DNA of 64,000 nt from Bacteroidales bacterium. Its GTDB lineage: Bacteria > Bacteroidota > Bacteroidia > Bacteroidales > GCA-2748055. Made by a program: the position numbers and the translations under genes. A model generated the notes under the pieces. That model was not told where the DNA came from. It was given only the letters and a program-made list of their open reading frames with translations, and made no database searches. The stretch covers positions 43,931-107,930 of the forward strand of contig JARGFP010000013.1 of the NCBI GenBank assembly GCA_029210585.1, written 5' to 3'. Shown piece after piece: positions 61,734 to 64,000 of the stretch; positions within the stretch are counted from its first letter, which is position 1; the number at the start of each line of letters is the position of its first letter.

Positions 61734-63254
61734 TCATTTCCCAAATTGGGATATTTTATATGGTCGAATTTGACAACTTTGGAATTTATTGAGCATTTCA
61801 ATGGATCTTACCATTCCCCTCACATCATGGTAGGTGGTTTTCCAGTTGTTGCTTTTGCGGGCGGTTTTGCTTTCGGGGGCGGTGTCGGGGCCGTTGCTGT
61901 ACCAACCGCCGTGGTCCTTGTCGACCAGCCAGGTGTCGATGTAATCCCAGAGTTGTGTGAATTTGCTGAAGTAGTCGTGCGGATCCTCCGGGTAGAGTGT
62001 GTGCATGAGCGCCAGGGCGTTGAGTCCTTCGGACTCCACCCAGAAGGCTTTCTTGTTGTCGTGAATAGTGGTGGAACCGTCGGGCTGCTTGTAGCCGATG
62101 TACCAGAATCCGCCATTTTCCTCGTCCCATCCGTTCTCCAGGGCATGGTCGACCAGCTGTTTGGCCAGGCCGGATGCTTTAGGATCGTTCGCGATGCCCA
62201 GGGCATGGCCTGCTTCCAGGAGGAGGAAGGCGGTCTCGACATCATGACCGAAGGTGATGTGCTGGGTGTGCCAGGCATCGCCGCCACCCCGTTGCCGCAT
62301 CTCCTCGTCGGGCACCAGGGTCCAGTCGGGATAGAAATAGAGCCTGAGGTACCCGTCGGGATGGATGAAGGTATCGCGGAACAACAGGTACATCTCCTCC
62401 AGCCGTTCACGGAGCAGGCTGTCGGGCCAGACGTGGTACAACTCAGTCAACGCCTCCATTACATGCAGGGAGCTGTTGAACTCCTTCAGGCCGGTCAGTG
62501 GGGACTGGGGGACTGGGGGACGGGGAGAGGGGGTGACCGGGGGTGTGGGTTTTCCGGAACGGTCCAGGATCTCGAAATAGCCGCCATATTGTTTTTCGTG
62601 CGGGTACCTGTCCATCCAGCGGAATCCTTCGATGGCGAGGTCGAGTGCTGACTGGTCCCCTGAAACGGCGTAGTATTTTGCCAGTCCGTGCACTGCGAAG
62701 GCCTGTCCATAGATCGTTTTGCTGTTCAGGGTAGAGGAGTCGACGGAGCCATCGCGGCGGACCACATGGTAAAACCCTCCGAATTCCTCGTCCCACATTT
62801 GGTTCCTGACAAAAGCATAGCCATGTTCAGCATAATCCAGAAAACTTTGCTTAACGGCAAAATCTCCTTGTTCAGGATCAGCTTCCTTTAATCCGGATCG
62901 TTCATCATTTTGGGAGCTTTCTTGCTTAGGATCAGCTTTCTTTGAATCAGAAGGGTTGTTGTATTGATGGCTTACTTCTTCAGGATAATGTTCATACAAA
63001 AATGCGGTTGTCCACAGGTGCCGGGTCTGGTTCACCAGGGATTTCTCCTGGCTGCTTTCAGATACTTCCCAGTCATGCTCAAAGTCGGCAATGTAACCCC
63101 CGTATACTGTATCCAGGCAACGTGGGTACCAGGGTGCAATGATATACTCAAAAAGACTCTGCTCCAGTTCATTTGCGATGGAGGCCTCCTGGTCATTGAC
63201 GCGCACACATGCACTCAGCATCAATGCGATAAGTAGAACGGAACTGTTTCTCAT
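61734..63254 (-). CDS. AGE-family epimerase/isomerase lipoprotein
   Basis: 506 residues. Lipobox LMLSAC at the N-terminus. (Alpha/alpha)6-barrel of N-acylglucosamine/cellobiose 2-epimerases: VNQTRHLWTTAFLYEHY, GGFYHVVRRDGSV, TIYGQAFAVHGLAKYYAVSGD, NSSLHVMEALTELYHVW, TFGHDVETAFLLLEAGHALG, NNWKTTYHDVRGMVRSIEML. His residues in the RHLW, SLHV and FGHD motifs are the usual catalytic set. Two in-frame low-complexity insertions interrupt the fold: SDSKKADPKQESSQNDERSG near residue 105 and a Pro-rich stretch PPVTPSPRPPVPQSP near 250. The last ~15 residues (QSCQIRPYKISQFGK) lie at the boundary with the HigBA relic and may not be native. It interconverts gluco- and manno-configured sugars, consistent with the beta-mannosidase and galactosidases earlier in the window. 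Confidence 0.85.
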   Translation of the reverse strand: MRNSSVLLIALMLSACVRVNDQEASIANELEQSLFEYIIAPWYPRCLDTVYGGYIADFEHDWEVSESSQEKSLVNQTRHLWTTAFLYEHYPEEVSHQYNNPSDSKKADPKQESSQNDERSGLKEADPEQGDFAVKQSFLDYAEHGYAFVRNQMWDEEFGGFYHVVRRDGSVDSSTLNSKTIYGQAFAVHGLAKYYAVSGDQSALDLAIEGFRWMDRYPHEKQYGGYFEILDRSGKPTPPVTPSPRPPVPQSPLTGLKEFNSSLHVMEALTELYHVWPDSLLRERLEEMYLLFRDTFIHPDGYLRLYFYPDWTLVPDEEMRQRGGGDAWHTQHITFGHDVETAFLLLEAGHALGIANDPKASGLAKQLVDHALENGWDEENGGFWYIGYKQPDGSTTIHDNKKAFWVESEGLNALALMHTLYPEDPHDYFSKFTQLWDYIDTWLVDKDHGGWYSNGPDTAPESKTARKSNNWKTTYHDVRGMVRSIEMLNKFQSCQIRPYKISQFGK

Positions 63255-63580
63255 TGAAGTGCTTTTTCCCGGTCAAAAAGAACGATACCTACCCTGTCAA
63301 TGTGTTCTTTCAAGGCATTTTCCTTAATCCTTTCGTAAATCACCAGGTCAATTTTATAAGGTAAATTCAATTGATCTGTTTCCAGCTTTGCATCAATAAT
63401 ATCATCCAGGTTAAGATTGTTTCCTGCCAATGAGATATCAATATCCGCACCTTCTCTGAAGTTGCCCTTTGCCCTGGAACCAAATAAAATGATTTTCGAA
63501 ATTTTGCTGTTTGATGCGAGAATATCTATCAGTTTTTCGACATCCGTCTCCCGCAATCCATATTTTCGGTTTTCATTCAT
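63251..63580 (-). CDS. MNT-type nucleotidyltransferase (antitoxin), second copy
   Basis: 109 residues. Motif GSRAKGNFREGADIDISLAG (residues 34-50, metal-binding D46 and D48). Paralogue of the protein at 51206 (shared PYKIDLVIYE/PYKLDISLFH and HIDRVGIVLF/HIERVGIIFY). Its stop overlaps the ATG of the epimerase by four bases (ATGA), and it starts 8 bases after the HEPN gene. Confidence 0.87.
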   Translation of the reverse strand: MNENRKYGLRETDVEKLIDILASNSKISKIILFGSRAKGNFREGADIDISLAGNNLNLDDIIDAKLETDQLNLPYKIDLVIYERIKENALKEHIDRVGIVLFDREKALQ

Positions 63581-63588
63581 TCAACAAG

Positions 63589-64000
63589 CTATAGATTCTT
63601 TGAAATTTCCTTTTCCAGCCTGATATGTAACGCTTTTAAAAGGTCAAAATAAGATTCCCTAATCTTAAGTATGATTTCAGCAGCAGTTTCTTCATTATAG
63701 GTGTGGCTCGTCAGGTTTCTGCTGACATGCATCCGCATCCAGCCCTCACCATCGGTAATATAACCATCCTGGAAACTTTGTTCAATAACAGGTTTGGGAC
63801 CTGTTATATCCGGGTAGCCCTTCTCCTTGAGCAGATCCTGCAATGTTTTCCAGCTCAACTCGTACGTGTACTCAAAGGCCTTGATGAGCCCCTGTTCCTC
63901 CATCTCATTCAGCTTTGTGTGCTCCATAAACCGTTCTAGCTGACTGAATGCCCTCTTGTAATTGACAAATCGCTGCTGCCACCGAATATCCTTGTTTTTC
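63589..64000 (-). CDS. HEPN-type toxin of the second MNT-HEPN pair, N-terminus outside the window
   Basis: The frame is open to the right edge and begins there with KNKDIRWQQRFVNYKRAF, equal to residues 4-20 of the copy at 51514, so only a few codons are missing. Motif R-x4-H-x-Y in SRNLTSHTYNEE. It lacks the acidic insertion of the other copy. Forms a pair with the MNT gene 8 bases downstream. Confidence 0.85.
   Translation of the reverse strand, partial: KNKDIRWQQRFVNYKRAFSQLERFMEHTKLNEMEEQGLIKAFEYTYELSWKTLQDLLKEKGYPDITGPKPVIEQSFQDGYITDGEGWMRMHVSRNLTSHTYNEETAAEIILKIRESYFDLLKALHIRLEKEISKNL

Overview
The window comes from a chromosome of the phylum Bacteroidota. The evidence is SusC/SusD-type outer-membrane uptake proteins, C-terminal type IX secretion (T9SS) sorting domains, stand-alone MnmD, DUF3127 and DUF5723 proteins, 7TMR-DISM sensor kinases, TPR proteins with an anti-sigma-like architecture, and promoters of the TTTG / TAnnTTTG type. 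Most of the window is moderately GC-rich. The first ~1.2 kb and the 48.1-49.8 kb and 51.2-53.6 kb stretches are clearly AT-rich and look acquired. The genus cannot be fixed from this sequence.

Layout. 0-1.9 kb: edge of a TPR gene, a divergent 47-residue double-glycine leader peptide, and a decayed stretch. 1.9-7.1 kb: anti-sigma-like TPR protein, a soluble histidine kinase, a DUF3127 protein with an SSB-like tail, an FKBP isomerase, mnmD, and a tyrosine recombinase-fold protein that has lost its catalytic residues. 7.1-28 kb: carbohydrate metabolism, with a Tat-exported Gfo/Idh/MocA oxidoreductase, a nucleotidyltransferase/sugar-kinase pair, three GH2 enzymes (LacZ-like, DUF4982-type, beta-mannosidase-like), a DMT exporter, a sensor kinase, a SatD protein, a bile-acid/sodium-symporter-family carrier, an SDR enzyme and two envelope proteins. 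28-38.8 kb: an S9 peptidase lipoprotein, an Rrf2/YceI cluster, a giant CotH/lamin-tail T9SS protein, and a polyferredoxin membrane protein with an HMA-like tail. 39-48 kb: a SusC/SusD/DUF4843-like lipoprotein/metzincin protease operon, probably for protein or peptide capture. 48.1-53.6 kb: an AT-rich island of toxin-antitoxin-like cassettes (XRE-ImmA-PIN; MNT-HEPN; HTH-PIN-XRE) with one AraC-type membrane regulator inside it. 53.6-61.5 kb: a minus-strand vitamin B12 uptake operon headed by a recognisable cobalamin riboswitch. 61.5-64 kb: a HigBA relic, an AGE-family epimerase lipoprotein, and a second MNT-HEPN pair cut by the window edge.

The B12 operon is the best functional story. Riboswitch, DUF4465 protein (T9SS), uncharacterised T9SS protein, BtuB-like receptor and BtuG-like beta-propeller lipoprotein lie in one orientation. 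Two components carry T9SS sorting domains, and one of them has no function assigned by me.

A second theme is minisatellites. Short tandem repeats (units of 18-36 bp) occupy at least seven intergenic gaps, and in-frame low-complexity expansions interrupt at least six proteins. I read this as a genome-level property of the strain rather than a set of separate accidents.
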